Of a stretch of DNA of 64,000 bases, positions 45,953 to 55,590 are shown one piece after another (within the stretch, counting starts at the first letter, position 1; every line of letters begins with the position of its first letter). The stretch is from Terriglobia bacterium. GTDB taxonomy: Bacteria > Acidobacteriota > Terriglobia > Acidiferrales > UBA7541. The position numbers were made by a program, and so were the translations under genes. The stretch is taken from positions 22,334-86,333 of the forward strand of contig JAIQEV010000010.1 of assembly GCA_020073585.1 (NCBI GenBank), written 5' to 3'. Under the pieces are notes generated by a model, which made no database searches, was not told where the DNA came from, and worked only from the letters and a program-made list of their open reading frames with translations.

Positions 45953-46372
45953 ATGAAAACAAAGCCTCTGCCCTCCACCGCCTCCCCTTCCGGCGGCTCC
46001 CGCTGCCTCTTCTCCACCTCCGACGGCCGCCAGTGCACCATGCTTCACCACGAATCCCACCCCTCCCTCTGTCCCTTCCACGCCCGCCAGGAGCGCCAAC
46101 TCCTCGACTCCGCCGCCATCGCCGCCGAACTCGCCTCCCTTTCCGGCGAATTCACCACCGCCAGCGATCTCTCCCACGTCCTCGGAAAGCTCTTCCACCT
46201 CCTTGCCCAGGACCGCATCCCCCGCCGCAAGGCCGCCACCCTCGCCTATATCGCCCAGCTCCTCCTCCACAACCGCCATTCCGTCCAACTCGAAATCCAG
46301 CAAACCCACGGCTTCTCCGCCTGGGAGGAAACCCTCCGCCGCGCCTTGCCCCCAATCTCCTCCGAATCCTGA
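45953..46372 (+). CDS. Small Cys-rich (probable zinc-binding) protein
   Basis: 139-aa protein beginning MKTKPLPSTASPSGG. The N-terminal part has Cys18, Cys28, Cys40 and His43 (RCLFSTSDGRQCTML...PSLCPFH), a C-x9-C-x11-C-x2-H arrangement that could hold zinc. The rest is helical (RIPRRKAATLAYIAQLLLHN). The pattern is like small proteins I recall as common in Acidobacteriota, of unknown function; DNA binding is possible but unproven. A strong promoter precedes it at a distance of ~130 bases. Its codon use is GC-rich again, so it lies outside the low-GC island. Confidence 0.65.
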   Translation: MKTKPLPSTASPSGGSRCLFSTSDGRQCTMLHHESHPSLCPFHARQERQLLDSAAIAAELASLSGEFTTASDLSHVLGKLFHLLAQDRIPRRKAATLAYIAQLLLHNRHSVQLEIQQTHGFSAWEETLRRALPPISSES

Positions 46373-46735
46373 TCCCCCATGTCCGCTCCCCGCTCCTCTC
46401 ACCTCGCCACTCGTCACTCATCACTCGCTACTATCCCTTTTCCTTTCAGCAGTTCCAAAAATTCCGCCTGCAACCCTTGCGGAATCAGCAGTTGCAAATC
46501 ACTGGACTTAAAACCCTTTGTAATCTGCAGTTACAAGAAAACCAGGGGGGTGGGAGTCATTCTGTTTACTAGATACCCGGCGAAGGGTATCTATCCCGAG
46601 CGGCCATCGGGAGTCGAGGGATCTCTCTTGCTCTTCGCACGCCACGAAGACGGATCACGCGCCAGGGAACGCAAACCACGACCCCCGCGCCCAGATTCCG
46701 TATCGGGGCGGGCCTCCTGCTACACTGTCTCGCGC
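46373..46735. other. Intergenic region before rsmA with hairpins and short repeats
   Basis: No supported gene. It holds CACTCGTCACTCATCAC words (46391-46437), a pair of related words around AATCAGCAGTTGCAAATC and AATCTGCAGTTACAAG (46492-46540), and two hairpins: AGATACCC-loop-GGGTATCT (46571-46592) and TCCCGA-loop-TCGGGA (46594-46612). The rsmA reading frame is open through here, but the upstream translation does not look like protein. Confidence 0.5.
46571..46592. repeat. Hairpin AGATACCC / GGGTATCT
   Basis: Perfect eight-bp stem with a six-base GGCGAA loop, followed immediately by a second TCCCGA/TCGGGA hairpin. It lies ~145 bases before the rsmA start. Not followed by a T-tract, so it is more likely a dispersed repeat or leader structure than a terminator. 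Confidence 0.45.
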
Positions 46736-47563
46736 ATGGCCCGCCAACGCCTTGGACAGCACTTTCTCGCCGACGCCGCCTGGCGCGAAAAGATTGCGCG
46801 CGCCATCGGCATCTCCCGCCACGCCGCGGGCTTTGCCGCGGCGCCGCCCTCGCAAACCCCCTGGCTGGAAATCGGCGCGGGGCACGGCGAAATGACCGAA
46901 CAGCTTCTCGCCACCGGTTTTCCCGTCACGGCCGTCGAGCTGGATCCTCCGCTCGTCGCCGGCCTCCAGCGCCTGGCCGAAAAATTTCCCAACCTCACCG
47001 TCGTCCCCGGCGACATCCTGCAGCTCGATCTCGCAAAACTCCTCGCCGGCCGGCGCGTGCGCGTCTACGGCAATCTCCCCTACTACATCACCTCGCCCAT
47101 CCTGCACCGGCTCTTCGAGCATGCCGCGCAGATCGAAACCATCCACATCGTCATCCAGCTCGAAGTCGCCCAGCGCCTCGCCGCTCGTCCCGGCTCCCGC
47201 GACTACGGCTACCTCTCCGTCCTCACCCACTATTTCTCCCGCCCGGAAATCGCCCTGCAGATTCCCCGCGGCGCCTTCCAGCCCCCGCCGGAAGTCACCT
47301 CCGCGCTGGTCTCCCTGCGCCTGCCCGGGGCGGGCGCCGCGCTCGGTCTGCAAGACGAGCCGCGCTTCCTCGATTTCGTGAAATTGTGTTTCGCGCAGAA
47401 GAGAAAAACCCTGGTCAACAACCTGCGCGCCCTCGCCGGGCCGGAACTGGTCCGCGAAGCCCTCGCCTCCCTCGATCTGCGCCGCGACGCCCGCGCCGAG
47501 CAGCTCAGCGTCGAGCAGTTCGCCGCCCTCTTCCGCCGCCTCATCCCCGGAGAAGAAAGATGA
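46736..47563 (+). CDS. rsmA: 16S rRNA dimethyladenosine transferase
   Basis: KsgA/RsmA enzyme dimethylating two adjacent adenosines in the 3' hairpin of 16S rRNA (275 aa). The ATG at 46736 gives MARQRLGQHFLAD, the usual N-terminus; the longer open frame upstream is not protein-like. Motifs are WLEIGAGHGEMTEQLLATGF (SAM binding), NLPYYITSPILHRLFEHA (catalytic NLPY), FQPPPEVTSALVSLRLP and FAQKRKTLVNNLR. The SAM-binding region is preceded by an Ala-rich insertion (HAAGFAAAPPSQTP). It converges on a glycerophosphodiesterase gene. Confidence 0.96.
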   Translation: MARQRLGQHFLADAAWREKIARAIGISRHAAGFAAAPPSQTPWLEIGAGHGEMTEQLLATGFPVTAVELDPPLVAGLQRLAEKFPNLTVVPGDILQLDLAKLLAGRRVRVYGNLPYYITSPILHRLFEHAAQIETIHIVIQLEVAQRLAARPGSRDYGYLSVLTHYFSRPEIALQIPRGAFQPPPEVTSALVSLRLPGAGAALGLQDEPRFLDFVKLCFAQKRKTLVNNLRALAGPELVREALASLDLRRDARAEQLSVEQFAALFRRLIPGEER

Positions 47564-47682
47564 ATAAACGCAGAGGCGCAGAGGTCGCAGAGAGGAAAAT
47601 GGTTCCTCACTTCTCTCGGCGTGCTCTGCGTTCCTGCGTTTTTTGGGAATTTCGTGCGAGCGCGCGCGGCGCAGCGGGGAAA

Positions 47683-48414
47683 TCAGGTTCCGCTGGCGCG
47701 CTTTTCCTTGGCCGCGGCCAGCACGCGATCGGGGTAATCGCTGATGATGCCGTCCACTCCCGCGGCTGCCAGCGCGCGCATCTGCGCCGGGTGGTTCACC
47801 GTCCAGCACACCACCTGCAGGTCCCGGCGCCGCGCTTCGCCGAGCAGCGCGGGGGTCACCAGGTCGCTGCGCGCGGCAATCTGCCGCGCTCCGCAGGAGA
47901 CCGCCTGCTCGAAGGGCTCGGGCAGCGTGCCGTCGAAGAGCAGCGCGGTCATCAGCGTCGGCTCGCTGCGCCGCAGGGAGACCAGCACGCGCGGGTCGAA
48001 GGACATCACCACCGCCCGGGGAATTTCCCCGGACTGCCGCAGCGCGCTCACCAGCGCGTGCTCCGCGCCCCAAGTGCCGGAGAGCTTCAATTCCAGATAG
48101 AAGACCACGTCGTTCTGCCGCGAAAACTCGAAGATCTCGTCCAGGGTGGGAATGCGTTCGCCGGCAAATTCGCTGCCGAACCACGACCCGGCATCCAACT
48201 GCCGCAGTTCCGCGAGGGTATGGTCGTGGACCAGGCCGTGGCCGTTCGTGGTGCGCTCCAGCGTTTCGTCATGGATGGCCACGAAATGCGCGTCGCGCGA
48301 GGGGTGCAGGTCGGTCTCGATGAATCCGGCCCCGCAGCTCACCGCGCGGCGAAACGCCGCCAGCGTATTTTCCGGGGCATGGCCGGAGGCCCCGCGGTGC
48401 GCGATCACCAGCAC
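47683..48414 (-). CDS. Glycerophosphodiester phosphodiesterase
   Basis: GDPD-family TIM-barrel enzyme hydrolysing deacylated phospholipids to glycerol-3-phosphate and an alcohol (243 aa). The N-terminus MLVIAHRGASGHAPENTLAA has the catalytic HRG and EN residues; ETDLHPSRDAHFVAIHDETL carries the metal and second catalytic histidine, and VVFYLELKLSG and VDGIISDYPDRVL are typical. No signal peptide, so it is a cytoplasmic UgpQ-like form. It is the end of a minus-strand pair with the iclR gene ~160 bases upstream. Confidence 0.93.
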   Translation of the reverse strand: MLVIAHRGASGHAPENTLAAFRRAVSCGAGFIETDLHPSRDAHFVAIHDETLERTTNGHGLVHDHTLAELRQLDAGSWFGSEFAGERIPTLDEIFEFSRQNDVVFYLELKLSGTWGAEHALVSALRQSGEIPRAVVMSFDPRVLVSLRRSEPTLMTALLFDGTLPEPFEQAVSCGARQIAARSDLVTPALLGEARRRDLQVVCWTVNHPAQMRALAAAGVDGIISDYPDRVLAAAKEKRASGT

Positions 48415-48577
48415 GTCAGCTTCTCCGCACAGGAAGTTTGCTCATGGTTTGCAAGCGAGCCCGCGCGTCTCCGCGCGGGCAGTCGTATGCTACCAGACCG
48501 CTGTCCCTTGCGCCGGATCACGCCCGCGCCGTGCGACTGGAAGCTAAACCCGGAAAGCGCCGGAACTCCCCGGCGGA

Positions 48578-49366
48578 TCACGCCGGCCCCGTGGTGCCGG
48601 TGCGCAGCAACTGCCGGGAGATGCGCCGCGTCGTTTCCTTGAGGGCCTCGGCGATGCGCGGGAGTTCCGCCGCGCTCACCTGGGTGATCGTCCCGCTCAC
48701 GCCCAGGGCCGCCGGCACCCCGCCCGCCGCGTCGAAAATCGGCGCACCCAGGCACCGCGCACCCAGGCTGTTTTCCTCGTCGTCCACCGCGTAGCCCTGC
48801 ACCCGCACCGTTTCCAGCTCCGCAAAAAAGCGCGTCAGCGTGGTGATCGTTTTCGGCGTGCGCTTCTTCAACCCGTGCGCGCGCACGATCGCTTCGGCCT
48901 CGGCCTTCGGCAGCCACGCCAGCAGCGCCTTGCCCACGCTGGTCGAATGCAGAAACATGCGCCGCCCCACCCAGGTGTTGACCTTGAAGAACCCCGGCGC
49001 GTCCACCTTCTCGATGTACACCGCTTCACCCTGGTCCAGCACCGCCAGGTGACAGGTCAAGTGCACGCGCTCGACGAGGGCGCGCATGAAGGGCTGGGCC
49101 ACTTCGGCGATATCCAGATTGGCTTGCGCGTCGCGGCCGAGGCTGAGGATCTTCAAGCCCAGACGGTAGCGGCCGTTCTCGGCGTCGCGCCGCAGGTAGC
49201 CGCGGCGCTCCAGGGTGCGCAGGATGTAGCTGGCCGAACTTTTGGGAATGCTCAAGCGGCGGCTGATTTCGGAATTGGTGAGGCCTTCGCGGCGGTGCGC
49301 GGCGGCTTCCAGGATGTTCAAGGCGCGCTCCACGGCGGTGGCCGGGCTCGTTTCCGCGAGGGTCAT
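48578..49366 (-). CDS. iclR: IclR-family transcriptional regulator
   Basis: 262-aa regulator. Residues ~8-70 are the winged helix-turn-helix (AVERALNILEAAAHRREGLT; SRRLSIPKSSASYILRTLER), and residues ~85-255 the IclR effector-binding domain (TCHLAVLDQGEAVYIEKVDA; STSVGKALLAWLPKAEAEAI; LGARCLGAPIFDAAGGVPAA). The ATG at 49366 is used; a TTG two codons earlier is better spaced from GGAGG and could be the true start. It is divergent from aceB, and two copies of a 16-bp near-palindrome lie between them, so it most likely controls the glyoxylate-shunt genes and itself. Confidence 0.93.
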   Translation of the reverse strand: MTLAETSPATAVERALNILEAAAHRREGLTNSEISRRLSIPKSSASYILRTLERRGYLRRDAENGRYRLGLKILSLGRDAQANLDIAEVAQPFMRALVERVHLTCHLAVLDQGEAVYIEKVDAPGFFKVNTWVGRRMFLHSTSVGKALLAWLPKAEAEAIVRAHGLKKRTPKTITTLTRFFAELETVRVQGYAVDDEENSLGARCLGAPIFDAAGGVPAALGVSGTITQVSAAELPRIAEALKETTRRISRQLLRTGTTGPA

Positions 49367-49412
49367 AAGCAAAAAGACCTCCGGTCCATAAAGTACAGCA
49401 TATGGAATATTT

Positions 49413-49428
49413 GTTCAATATCGTGAAC
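49413..49428. promoter_or_regulatory. Probable IclR operator, copy 1
   Basis: GTTCAATATCGTGAAC, a near-perfect 16-bp palindrome, ~47 bases before the iclR start. Its partner at 49487 has the same arms; only the centre differs. Confidence 0.65.
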
Positions 49429-49486
49429 GCGGGCTTGCGCCGCCGCGGCTCCTCGCGTACAAGGGAACATCGCATTCCGAACTAGC

Positions 49487-49502
49487 GTTCAATATGCTGA
49501 AC
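49487..49502. promoter_or_regulatory. Probable IclR operator, copy 2
   Basis: GTTCAATATGCTGAAC, 74 bases (about seven helical turns) from copy 1 and ~30 bases before the aceB start. The conserved frame GTTCAATAT-NN-TGAAC and position suggest repression of aceB by the divergent IclR protein, possibly with looping. Confidence 0.65.
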
Positions 49503-49532
49503 ACTGGTCGGAGCGCAAAAACGGAGGCGGTT

Positions 49533-51143
49533 ATGGCGACGGCAACCACGAAAACTATTTCGACGGAGACGGAGACGCTGCCCTGCTCCGGGCGCAGCGT
49601 GCCGGTGAATTTCGCTCCCGCCAATTTTGATCCGGCGCGCGATCTTCCGCGCGGTTTCCTGGACTTTCTCGCGCCCTTGCACGAAGCGTTAACCTCGCGC
49701 CAGCAAGCCCTGGTGGCCCGGCGCGAACAGGCGCTGGCCGCCGCGCGCGCCGGGCGCCTGCCGGACTATCTCCCGGCTTCGCCGGCGACGGCGGACGGAT
49801 GGCGGATCGAATTGCCGGCGTGGTGCCGGGACCAGCGCAACCAGATGACCGGGCCGGCCGACGACGCCGAACTGGTGGTCAAGATGCTGAACAGCGGCGC
49901 GCCCGGCGTGATGCTGGACCTCGAGGACTCCACGGCCAACACCTGGAGCAACCACCAGCGCGGGGTGCACAACATTCTGGAAGCGTTGTCCGGGCGCCTC
50001 GGGTATTTCGACCGCAAGCGCAACCGCAACGTCGCGATCAAGCCGAGCGCGACGGTGATCTTCACGCGCCCGCGCGGCCTGCATCTCCACCAGGGCGGGA
50101 TTTTTCCCGGCGTGTTGCTGCCGGCAGCGCTCTTCGACGTGGCGCTGATCGCCTATCAGGCGGACGCCGCTGCGCTGCAGCATCCGCTCTCGTTCTACAT
50201 CCCGAAATCGGAGTCGGCGGAAGAAGCGCTGTGGTGGCGGGATCTTTTGCAGATGATCGCGCGCGCCAAGGGTATTCCCGCCGATGCCTTCAAGTGCATG
50301 GCGCTGGTCGAAGCGCATCCCCTGGCTTATCAGATGGAGGAGTTCGCATATCACCTGCGCGAGCATCTCCTGGGTTTGAACCTCGGGCGCTGGGACTACA
50401 TGGCAAGCCTCATTCACTTCCATCTGGAAAATCCGGAGTGGGTGCTGCCGGACCGCAACACGATTCCGCATGACGTGGCATTTTTTCAGAATCTGCGCGA
50501 GCGCCTGCCGGAGATCTGCCACAAGCACGGACTGCTGGCCATCGGGGGCATGACCGCGCTGTACCCGAGCCGCGAGGACGCGGAGCTCAACGCGCGGGCG
50601 CTCAGCGTGCTGGCCGCGGACAAGAAGAATGAAGCGCTCTGTTTCATGGACGGCGCCTGGACCGGCCATCCCGATCAAAACGAAATTGCCATGAGCCAAT
50701 TCCCCTGCCCGAACCAGATCCACGCCCGGCCGGAAAATCCTCCCGCGCGGCCCGACCTGCGCCCGGCGCCCCACGGCATCGGCCAGCGGACGCTCGCGGG
50801 GACGCGCGCCGCGGTGCGCACCGTCATCCGTTACCGCAACGGGGTGCTGCACGGGCGGGGCGCCAGCCTGCTCGACGGCTACATGGAGGACCTGGCGACC
50901 GACCGCATCTACCGCCTGATGATCGCGCAGCGCATGAAGCATTCCGCGGACGTGGAAATCCTGGGCGACGACGGCGCACCGGTGGCGCATACCCCGGAGC
51001 TGATTACGCGGCTTTTCGACGAAGAGCTGGAGCGGCTGCTCGGTCCGCTTCCGGTGGACGCCAACGGCGAAGCGAAGAAGCTCCGCGAAGCGCGGCGGAT
51101 CGGCGAGGAGATGATTTTGCGCGGGGAATTCACGCCGGCGTGA
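49533..51143 (+). CDS. aceB: Malate synthase A
   Basis: Condenses glyoxylate with acetyl-CoA to malate in the glyoxylate shunt (536 aa). The ATG at 49533 follows GGAGG closely; an ATG 13 codons earlier lies within the operator and is rejected. Recognisable are [32 protein letters not shown] with the active-site arginine, [19 protein letters not shown] with the metal-site acids, [15 protein letters not shown], and [16 protein letters not shown] with the catalytic aspartate. It is the A-type short form lacking the extra domain of GlcB. It is followed by aceA after ~115 bases in the same direction. Confidence 0.96.
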   Translation: MATATTKTISTETETLPCSGRSVPVNFAPANFDPARDLPRGFLDFLAPLHEALTSRQQALVARREQALAAARAGRLPDYLPASPATADGWRIELPAWCRDQRNQMTGPADDAELVVKMLNSGAPGVMLDLEDSTANTWSNHQRGVHNILEALSGRLGYFDRKRNRNVAIKPSATVIFTRPRGLHLHQGGIFPGVLLPAALFDVALIAYQADAAALQHPLSFYIPKSESAEEALWWRDLLQMIARAKGIPADAFKCMALVEAHPLAYQMEEFAYHLREHLLGLNLGRWDYMASLIHFHLENPEWVLPDRNTIPHDVAFFQNLRERLPEICHKHGLLAIGGMTALYPSREDAELNARALSVLAADKKNEALCFMDGAWTGHPDQNEIAMSQFPCPNQIHARPENPPARPDLRPAPHGIGQRTLAGTRAAVRTVIRYRNGVLHGRGASLLDGYMEDLATDRIYRLMIAQRMKHSADVEILGDDGAPVAHTPELITRLFDEELERLLGPLPVDANGEAKKLREARRIGEEMILRGEFTPA

Positions 51144-51258
51144 TCCGGCTTGGCCGCTCCGGAAACTTTCCTTTCGAGGGGAGCGAGCGGAGCGAGAAAT
51201 CTTTCTTCGGTTTTTGGTTTTGGCGGCCGCAGTACAAATGAAGCGAAGGAGAAAGCAG

Positions 51259-52647
51259 ATGTCCACGAACGGCGCAAACGGCAAGAACGGGAAAACGCAA
51301 GCGGAGTGGGCCAGCAGCCCCCGCTGGGCAGGGATCACCCGCGCGTACCGCCACGAGGATGTGCTGCGCCTGCGCGGCTCGGTACAGATCGAATACACGC
51401 TGGCGCGGCTCGGCGCGGAGCGGCTCTGGGAGCTGATGCACGCGGAAGCGTACGTTCCGGCGCTCGGGGCCGTCACCGGCAACCAGGCCATCGAGATGGT
51501 CCAGGCCGGGCTGAAGGCCATCTACGCCAGCGGGTGGCAGGTTGCCGCCGACAACAACACCGCCGGCGAGGTCTATCCCGACCAGAGCCTGTATCCCTCG
51601 GACAGCGCGCCGGCGCTGGTGAAGAAGCTCAACCGGGCGCTGCTGCGCGCCGACCAGATTGACAGTGTGGACCGCTCCGCGGTCACGCAGGAAAAGGAAC
51701 GCTCCGCGGTCGCACAGGACGATGAGGGGAGGAACGGCACGCACTGGCTCGCGCCGATTGTCGCCGACGCCGAAGCCGGCTTTGGGGGCGCGCTCAACGC
51801 CTACGAACTCATGAAGTCCATGATCGAAGCGGGCGCCGCAGGCGTGCACTTCGAAGACCAGCTTTCCTCGGCCAAGAAGTGCGGGCACCTGGGCGGCAAG
51901 GTGGTCGTACCCACGCGCGAGTTCGTGGAGAAGCTGACCGCGGCGCGGCTGGCCGCGGACGTCTGCGGCGTGCCCACGATCCTCATCGCGCGCACCGACG
52001 CCGACAGCGCCGGACTGCTGCTCTCGGACGCCGATCCGCGCGACCGCGAATTCATCCACGGGCAGCGCACGCCGGAAGGCTTCTTCCAGTTCCGCGGCGG
52101 CATTGATGCCGCGATCGCCCGGGGCCTGGCTTATGCGCCCTACGCCGACATGCTGTGGTGCGAAACCTCGAAGCCGGATCTCGGAGAAGCGAGGAAATTC
52201 GCCGGGGCCATCCACGCCAAGTTCCCGGGCAAGCTGCTGGCCTACAACTGCTCGCCGTCGTTCAACTGGAAGAAGAAACTCGACGACGCCAGCATCGCCA
52301 GCTTCCAGCAGGAGCTGGGCAAGATGGGCTACAAGTTCCAGTTCGTGACCCTGGCCGGGTTCCACGCGCTGAATCTGAGCATGTTTGAGCTGGCGCGGGG
52401 CTACGCGCAGAGCGGCATGACCGCGTACTCGAAGCTGCAGCAGGAGGAGTTCGCGGCGCAGGAGCTGGGCTACCGCGGGGTCACGCACCAGCGCTTCGTG
52501 GGCACGGGGTACTTCGACGAAGTCGCCCAGGTGGTTTCCGGCGGCAAGTCTTCGACCACGGCCCTGGCCGGGTCCACGGAGACGGAGCAGTTTCACGGCT
52601 GCGCCAGCATTCCGCACGGCGCGGAATCTACCGCCGCTACCGCATGA
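51259..52647 (+). CDS. aceA: Isocitrate lyase with a palindromic-repeat insertion
   Basis: Cleaves isocitrate to glyoxylate and succinate (462 aa). The ATG at 51259 has GGAG upstream. Signature [15 protein letters not shown] (K206-H210) holds the catalytic cysteine; [57 protein letters not shown] and [17 protein letters not shown] are typical. Between RADQID and [14 protein letters not shown], where the family has a short loop, residues ~137-152 ([16 protein letters not shown]) are encoded by two GTGACCGC-family palindromic repeats, and the frame is kept. The enzyme is probably functional because all catalytic parts are intact. Confidence 0.96.
   Translation: MSTNGANGKNGKTQAEWASSPRWAGITRAYRHEDVLRLRGSVQIEYTLARLGAERLWELMHAEAYVPALGAVTGNQAIEMVQAGLKAIYASGWQVAADNNTAGEVYPDQSLYPSDSAPALVKKLNRALLRADQIDSVDRSAVTQEKERSAVAQDDEGRNGTHWLAPIVADAEAGFGGALNAYELMKSMIEAGAAGVHFEDQLSSAKKCGHLGGKVVVPTREFVEKLTAARLAADVCGVPTILIARTDADSAGLLLSDADPRDREFIHGQRTPEGFFQFRGGIDAAIARGLAYAPYADMLWCETSKPDLGEARKFAGAIHAKFPGKLLAYNCSPSFNWKKKLDDASIASFQQELGKMGYKFQFVTLAGFHALNLSMFELARGYAQSGMTAYSKLQQEEFAAQELGYRGVTHQRFVGTGYFDEVAQVVSGGKSSTTALAGSTETEQFHGCASIPHGAESTAATA
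51667..51713. repeat. Two palindromic repeats, GTGACCGC family, inside aceA
   Basis: GTGGACCGCTCCGCGGTCAC (51667-51686) and the more degenerate GGAACGCTCCGCGGTCGC (51696-51713), both with the variable centre TCC. They encode the repeated peptide DRSAV / ERSAV and do not break the reading frame. Confidence 0.75.
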
Positions 52648-52681
52648 GGTGCACTAAAAATCTTCGCGGTAAAGCTAAACG

Positions 52682-52721
52682 CCAGAAGGGGGCCACAAGT
52701 GGCCCCCTTCGCGTTCTGGCA
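52682..52721. terminator. Hairpin terminator between aceA and dctA
   Basis: GAAGGGGGCCAC pairs with GTGGCCCCCTTC around a tiny loop, with an outer GCCAGAA/TTCTGGC pairing. It is placed between convergent genes. There is no long T-tract, so it may act in both directions with limited efficiency. Confidence 0.7.
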
Positions 52722-52756
52722 TTCACTTTTTGGCGGGGCGGCGGCTGCTGGTGGCT

Positions 52757-54040
52757 TCAGCCTAAAAGGCGCTGCAGGGTTTTGCGATCGAACTCGCCTT
52801 CCCAGCGGGCCACGACCAGGGTGGCCACGCCGTTGCCGATCACATTGACCAGGGCGCGTCCCGTGCTCATGAAGCGGTCGATGCCGAGGAGCAGAGCCAT
52901 GCCCGCCACGGGAATGGTGGGCACGACGGTGAGAGTGGCCACGAGGGCGATGAAGGAAGCGCCCTGGACACCGCTGGCGCCCTTGGAGGTCAGCGTGGCC
53001 ACCGCGAGGATGGTCAATTGCTGCATCAGGGTCAGGGGCGTGTTGGTGGCCTGGGCCACGAAGAGCGCGGCGAGGGTCATGTACAGGCTGCTGCCGTCGG
53101 TGTTGAAGGTGTAGCCGGCGGGGACCACGAGTCCCACGAGGGGTTTCGAGCAGCCCAGCTTCTCCATTTTGGCCATCAGCGAAGGCAGAGCCGCTTCCGA
53201 GGAATTCACGCCCACCACGATGAAGATCTCATCCTTGAGATAAGCGAGGAATTTGAGAATGCGGAATCCCGCGGCGCGAGCAATGGCGCCCAGCACGATG
53301 AGCACGAAAAGCAGCGACATAATATAGAAGGTAGCGATGATCTTGAGCAGCGGGCCCAGGGAAGCCAGGCCGTATTTGCCGACCGTGAAGGCGATGGCCC
53401 CGAAGGCGCCGATGGGGGCAAACTTCATCACGATATTGACGATGCCGAACACGGCATGGGTGAGCGCGTCGAAGAGATCCACCAGCGGCTTGCAGCGGGT
53501 CCCCATGGCCGATAAGGCGAAGCCGAAGAGGATGGAGACGAGCAAGACTTCGAGGATGTCGCCCTTGGCGAAGGCGTCCACCAGGGTGGTGGGGATGATG
53601 TGCATGAGAAATTCGGTGACGCTCTGGGCCTTGGCCTGGCCGGCATAGGCGGCCACGGCTCGGGCGTCCAGGGTGGCCGGATTGACATTGAAGCCGCCGC
53701 CCGGGCGCACCACGTTGCCGACGACCAGACCGATGAACAGCGCCAGGGTGGAAACGACCTCGAAATAGAGCAGGGCCTTGCCGCCGACGCGCCCGACTTT
53801 TTTCATGTCCTGCATGCCGGCGATGCCGGAGACCACGGTGCAGAAGATGATCAGGGTGATGATCATGGTGATCAGGCGGATGAAGGCGTCGCCGAGGGGC
53901 TTCATGGCGATGGCTTGCGCGGGGCTGAAATAGCCGAGGGCGACGGCCGCCGTAATGGCCAGCAGCACTTGCGCCCACAGACTGGCGTAGAAGGGTTTCT
54001 TGCGAGATTGCGGCGACGCCGCGGCGGCGGTGGGGTGCAT
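52757..54040 (-). CDS. dctA: Dicarboxylate:cation symporter (DctA/GltP family)
   Basis: DAACS-family secondary transporter for C4-dicarboxylates or acidic amino acids (427 aa from the ATG at 54040). About eight membrane helices and two re-entrant loops are visible. Motifs are [20 protein letters not shown] (serine-rich tip of loop 1), [20 protein letters not shown] (helix 7 with the NTDG cation site) and [20 protein letters not shown] (loop 2). Placement beside aceBA and an IclR regulator suggests uptake of malate, fumarate or succinate. Replacement of the more usual T-G-Y-S by A-G-Y-T is compatible with the family. Confidence 0.9.
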   Translation of the reverse strand: MHPTAAAASPQSRKKPFYASLWAQVLLAITAAVALGYFSPAQAIAMKPLGDAFIRLITMIITLIIFCTVVSGIAGMQDMKKVGRVGGKALLYFEVVSTLALFIGLVVGNVVRPGGGFNVNPATLDARAVAAYAGQAKAQSVTEFLMHIIPTTLVDAFAKGDILEVLLVSILFGFALSAMGTRCKPLVDLFDALTHAVFGIVNIVMKFAPIGAFGAIAFTVGKYGLASLGPLLKIIATFYIMSLLFVLIVLGAIARAAGFRILKFLAYLKDEIFIVVGVNSSEAALPSLMAKMEKLGCSKPLVGLVVPAGYTFNTDGSSLYMTLAALFVAQATNTPLTLMQQLTILAVATLTSKGASGVQGASFIALVATLTVVPTIPVAGMALLLGIDRFMSTGRALVNVIGNGVATLVVARWEGEFDRKTLQRLLG

Positions 54041-54181
54041 AGCGCTAGGGGTACCCGGCTTCTCCCGTCCGCCAACGGGGGCATTTACTGTTTTTTCGCA
54101 GCGTCCAGCAAAACGGCGGGCCCGGATCGAAAAGGGCCCGGCACACACTCCCGAAAGCGAAACCCAGGAACCTATTTTCCC

Positions 54182-54228
54182 GTGACCGCAGAGCGGTCAA
54201 CTATTTCTGTGACCGCGAAGCGGTCAAC
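54182..54228. repeat. Two palindromic repeats, GTGACCGC family
   Basis: GTGACCGCAGAGCGGTCAAC (54182-54201) and GTGACCGCGAAGCGGTCAAC (54209-54228), same orientation and seven bases apart, as at 23419. They lie just after the DAHP synthase stop and before dctA. Confidence 0.8.
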
Positions 54229-54264
54229 TCCGCCGGACCGCCGGGAATTCCGCGCGCAAGACGC

Positions 54265-55311
54265 TCAGCGGCCCGCTGCGGCGGCCACTTCCTTCTTGCG
54301 CGACTCCTGCCACAACTGGATGTAGGGCTTCAACTCCTGCATCATACGCTGGAACTGCGGGATGTCCAGCGACTGCGCGCCATCGCTGACGGCCTTCTCC
54401 GGCGCAGGATGCACCTCGACGATCAGCCCGTCGGCGCCGATGGCCACGCCGGCGCGGGAAAGGGCCGGAACCAGGCTGCGCTTGCCCGTGGCGTGGCTGG
54501 GATCCAGCACGATGGGCAGGTGCGTCAGCTCCTGCAGGGCGGGAATGGCCGCGATGTCGCAGGTGTTGCGGGTGACCGTCTCGAAGGTGCGGATGCCGCG
54601 CTCGCAGAGGATCACCTCGGGATTGCCGTGGGCCACGATGTATTCGGCGGACATCAGCAGCTCCTTCACCGTGCTGCTCATGCCGCGCTTGAGCAGGATG
54701 GGCTTGCCGCATTTGCCGAGGGCCTTGAGCAGGACGAAATTCTGCATGTTGCGCGCGCCGACCTGGAGGATGTCGGCGTACTCGGCGACCAGGTTGACGT
54801 CGCGGTCGCCCATGATCTCGGTGATGATGGCCAGGCCGGTGGCCTGCTTGGCCTTGCGCAGGAGCTTCAGGCCTTCCTCTTCCATGCCCTGAAAATCGTA
54901 GGGCGAGGTGCGGGGCTTGAAGGCCCCTCCGCGCAGGATTTTGGCCCCGGCCTGGGCCACGCCTTCGGCCGCGCGCATGATCTGCTCTTCCGATTCCACG
55001 GAACAGGGCCCGGCCATGACCACAAATTCGTCGCCGCCGATCTCGACGCCGCCCACGCGGATGCGCGTGCGCCCCTGGCGGAACTCCTTGCTCACGAATT
55101 TATAGGGCGCGGTGATGCGCACCACGTTCTCGACTTGGGGCATGGCCTCGACCGATTCCAGGCAGGCGGTGACGTCGCCCACGCCCACGACGGCGATGAC
55201 CACGCGCTCTTCGCCTTCGATGGAGTGCACCTTGTAGCCGAACTCCTCGACTTTTTTGCGCACTTCGGCGATTTCCTGCGGGGTGGCATGGAGCTTCATG
55301 GAAATAATCAT
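54265..55311 (-). CDS. aroF: 3-deoxy-7-phosphoheptulonate synthase (DAHP synthase, type I-beta)
   Basis: First step of the shikimate pathway, joining PEP and erythrose-4-phosphate (348 aa). Residues ~1-70 are a small ferredoxin-like regulatory domain ([35 protein letters not shown]) as in Thermotoga-type enzymes. The TIM barrel follows with [72 protein letters not shown] and [20 protein letters not shown]. The start may be 55311 or the ATG four codons later. It stands alone between two pairs of palindromic repeats. Confidence 0.96.
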   Translation of the reverse strand: MIISMKLHATPQEIAEVRKKVEEFGYKVHSIEGEERVVIAVVGVGDVTACLESVEAMPQVENVVRITAPYKFVSKEFRQGRTRIRVGGVEIGGDEFVVMAGPCSVESEEQIMRAAEGVAQAGAKILRGGAFKPRTSPYDFQGMEEEGLKLLRKAKQATGLAIITEIMGDRDVNLVAEYADILQVGARNMQNFVLLKALGKCGKPILLKRGMSSTVKELLMSAEYIVAHGNPEVILCERGIRTFETVTRNTCDIAAIPALQELTHLPIVLDPSHATGKRSLVPALSRAGVAIGADGLIVEVHPAPEKAVSDGAQSLDIPQFQRMMQELKPYIQLWQESRKKEVAAAAGR

Positions 55312-55357
55312 GGTCTGGTCCCTTTACGGTCCTCTCGACAGCGGTAAACGATTTTTC

Positions 55358-55406
55358 GTGCGATCGCGCAGCGGTCAACTATCTGGGTGACCGCAAAGCG
55401 GTCAAC
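55358..55406. repeat. Two palindromic repeats, GTGACCGC family (one degenerate)
   Basis: A degenerate copy GTGCGATCGCGCAGCGGTCA (from 55358) and a clean copy GTGACCGCAAAGCGGTCAAC (55387-55406). They flank the upstream side of DAHP synthase; the pair at 54182 flanks its downstream side. Confidence 0.75.
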
Positions 55407-55590
55407 CATTCCCACTGCGAAGGAGCGGGCAAGCGTCCCTGACTGTTATTTTGCCTGAAGCCGCACCCGGCGTCACGTGAAGAAGCAGAGGGCAGGCATG
55501 GCGCGGGCGGGCATCTGGCAAATTGCGGCCGGGTGGCGGAAAATGGCAAGGAGCCCGTGGCGCAGCCCTGCGCCGCGCGCGGCGCAGGCC

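Noticed and set aside
41505..46372. Prophage or insertion sequence origin of the low-GC island
   Set aside because: No integrase, transposase, terminal repeats, tRNA target or phage structural gene was found; only composition and gene content suggest transfer.
49689..51521. 610-codon minus-strand frame opposite malate synthase
   Set aside because: Shadow of aceB; no recognisable protein features.
51661..51720. Frameshift or pseudogene status for isocitrate lyase because of the odd insert
   Set aside because: The frame is intact before and after the insert and all catalytic motifs are present, so it is an in-frame insertion, not a broken gene.
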